From: Verrucomicrobiales bacterium
GTDB taxonomy: Bacteria > Verrucomicrobiota > Verrucomicrobiia > Limisphaerales > F1-80-MAGS106
Length of the DNA stretch: 5,319 bases
Assembly: GCA_947487925.1 (NCBI GenBank)
Contig: CANLCA010000258.1
Span: 1-5,319, forward strand
Direction of reading: 5' to 3'
The translations under genes were made by a program, and so were the position numbers. This document shows positions 5,314-5,319 of the stretch, piece by piece (the first letter of the stretch is position 1; the number at the start of each line of letters is the position of its first letter). The notes below the pieces were generated by a model, which was not told where the DNA came from, ran no database searches, and worked only from the letters and a program-made list of their open reading frames with translations.

Positions 5314-5319
5314 CTCAGC
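5284..5319 (-). tRNA. 3' part of a tRNA gene, probably tRNA-Gly, cut by window end
   Basis: On the minus strand the order is the anticodon-stem 3' side (GCTG), variable loop AGAC, T-arm GAGGG-TTCGATT-CCCTT, acceptor strand CACCCGC, discriminator U and encoded CCA (complement at 5284-5286). The acceptor implies a 5' end GCGGGTG, which with U73 is typical of bacterial tRNA-Gly. The anticodon is outside the window, so the amino-acid assignment is by similarity only. That it is a tRNA 3' end is near certain. Confidence 0.8.

Overview
The window looks like chromosomal DNA from a GC-rich environmental Verrucomicrobiota-type bacterium. The main clue is the secreted-type FG-GAP/ASPIC-UnbV protein at the left, whose C-terminal module ('TIEATSNLKDWTRLG', then 'RFFRL') is typical of that phylum. 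Scarce Shine-Dalgarno sequences fit, but do not prove, that assignment.

Layout. Positions 147-1220 (+) encode the C-terminal bulk of an FG-GAP/VCBS beta-propeller protein with an ASPIC/UnbV domain. Positions 1221-1489 carry no convincing gene. At 1490 (+) a clear tatD-type start ('FFDTHAHLDFP') is cut off after about 16 codons, at 1537/1538, where a 97-bp direct repeat begins. This repeat (1538-1634) recurs at 5217-5313 with 91/97 identity and no gaps. Both copies end in the T-arm, acceptor strand and encoded CCA of a tRNA, probably tRNA-Gly, on the minus strand. The right copy continues into a real tRNA that runs off the window; the left copy is only a 3' fragment. This is the layout of attachment-site duplications around elements that integrate into tRNA 3' ends.

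Between the repeats lie three minus-strand genes. A wHTH regulator (4927-3941) overlaps by 7 nt an AbiEii-like nucleotidyltransferase (3947-3153); together they look like an AbiE-type (type IV) toxin-antitoxin or abortive-infection module. Downstream is a signal-peptide-bearing NHL propeller (2922-1951) that matches the lyase half of animal peptidylglycine alpha-amidating monooxygenase (PAL), with all catalytic and zinc-site residues I can recall. A compact promoter/operator with a perfect 9-bp inverted repeat precedes the regulator, and the predicted transcript start falls on its GTG start codon.

Working model: a roughly 3.7-kb cargo island at a tRNA gene, without its own integrase in view, carrying a maintenance/defence module plus a secreted lyase-like enzyme. 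The tatD remnant marks an old breakpoint at the left edge. The integration model is inferred from the repeats; the gene family calls come from motifs in the translated sequence.
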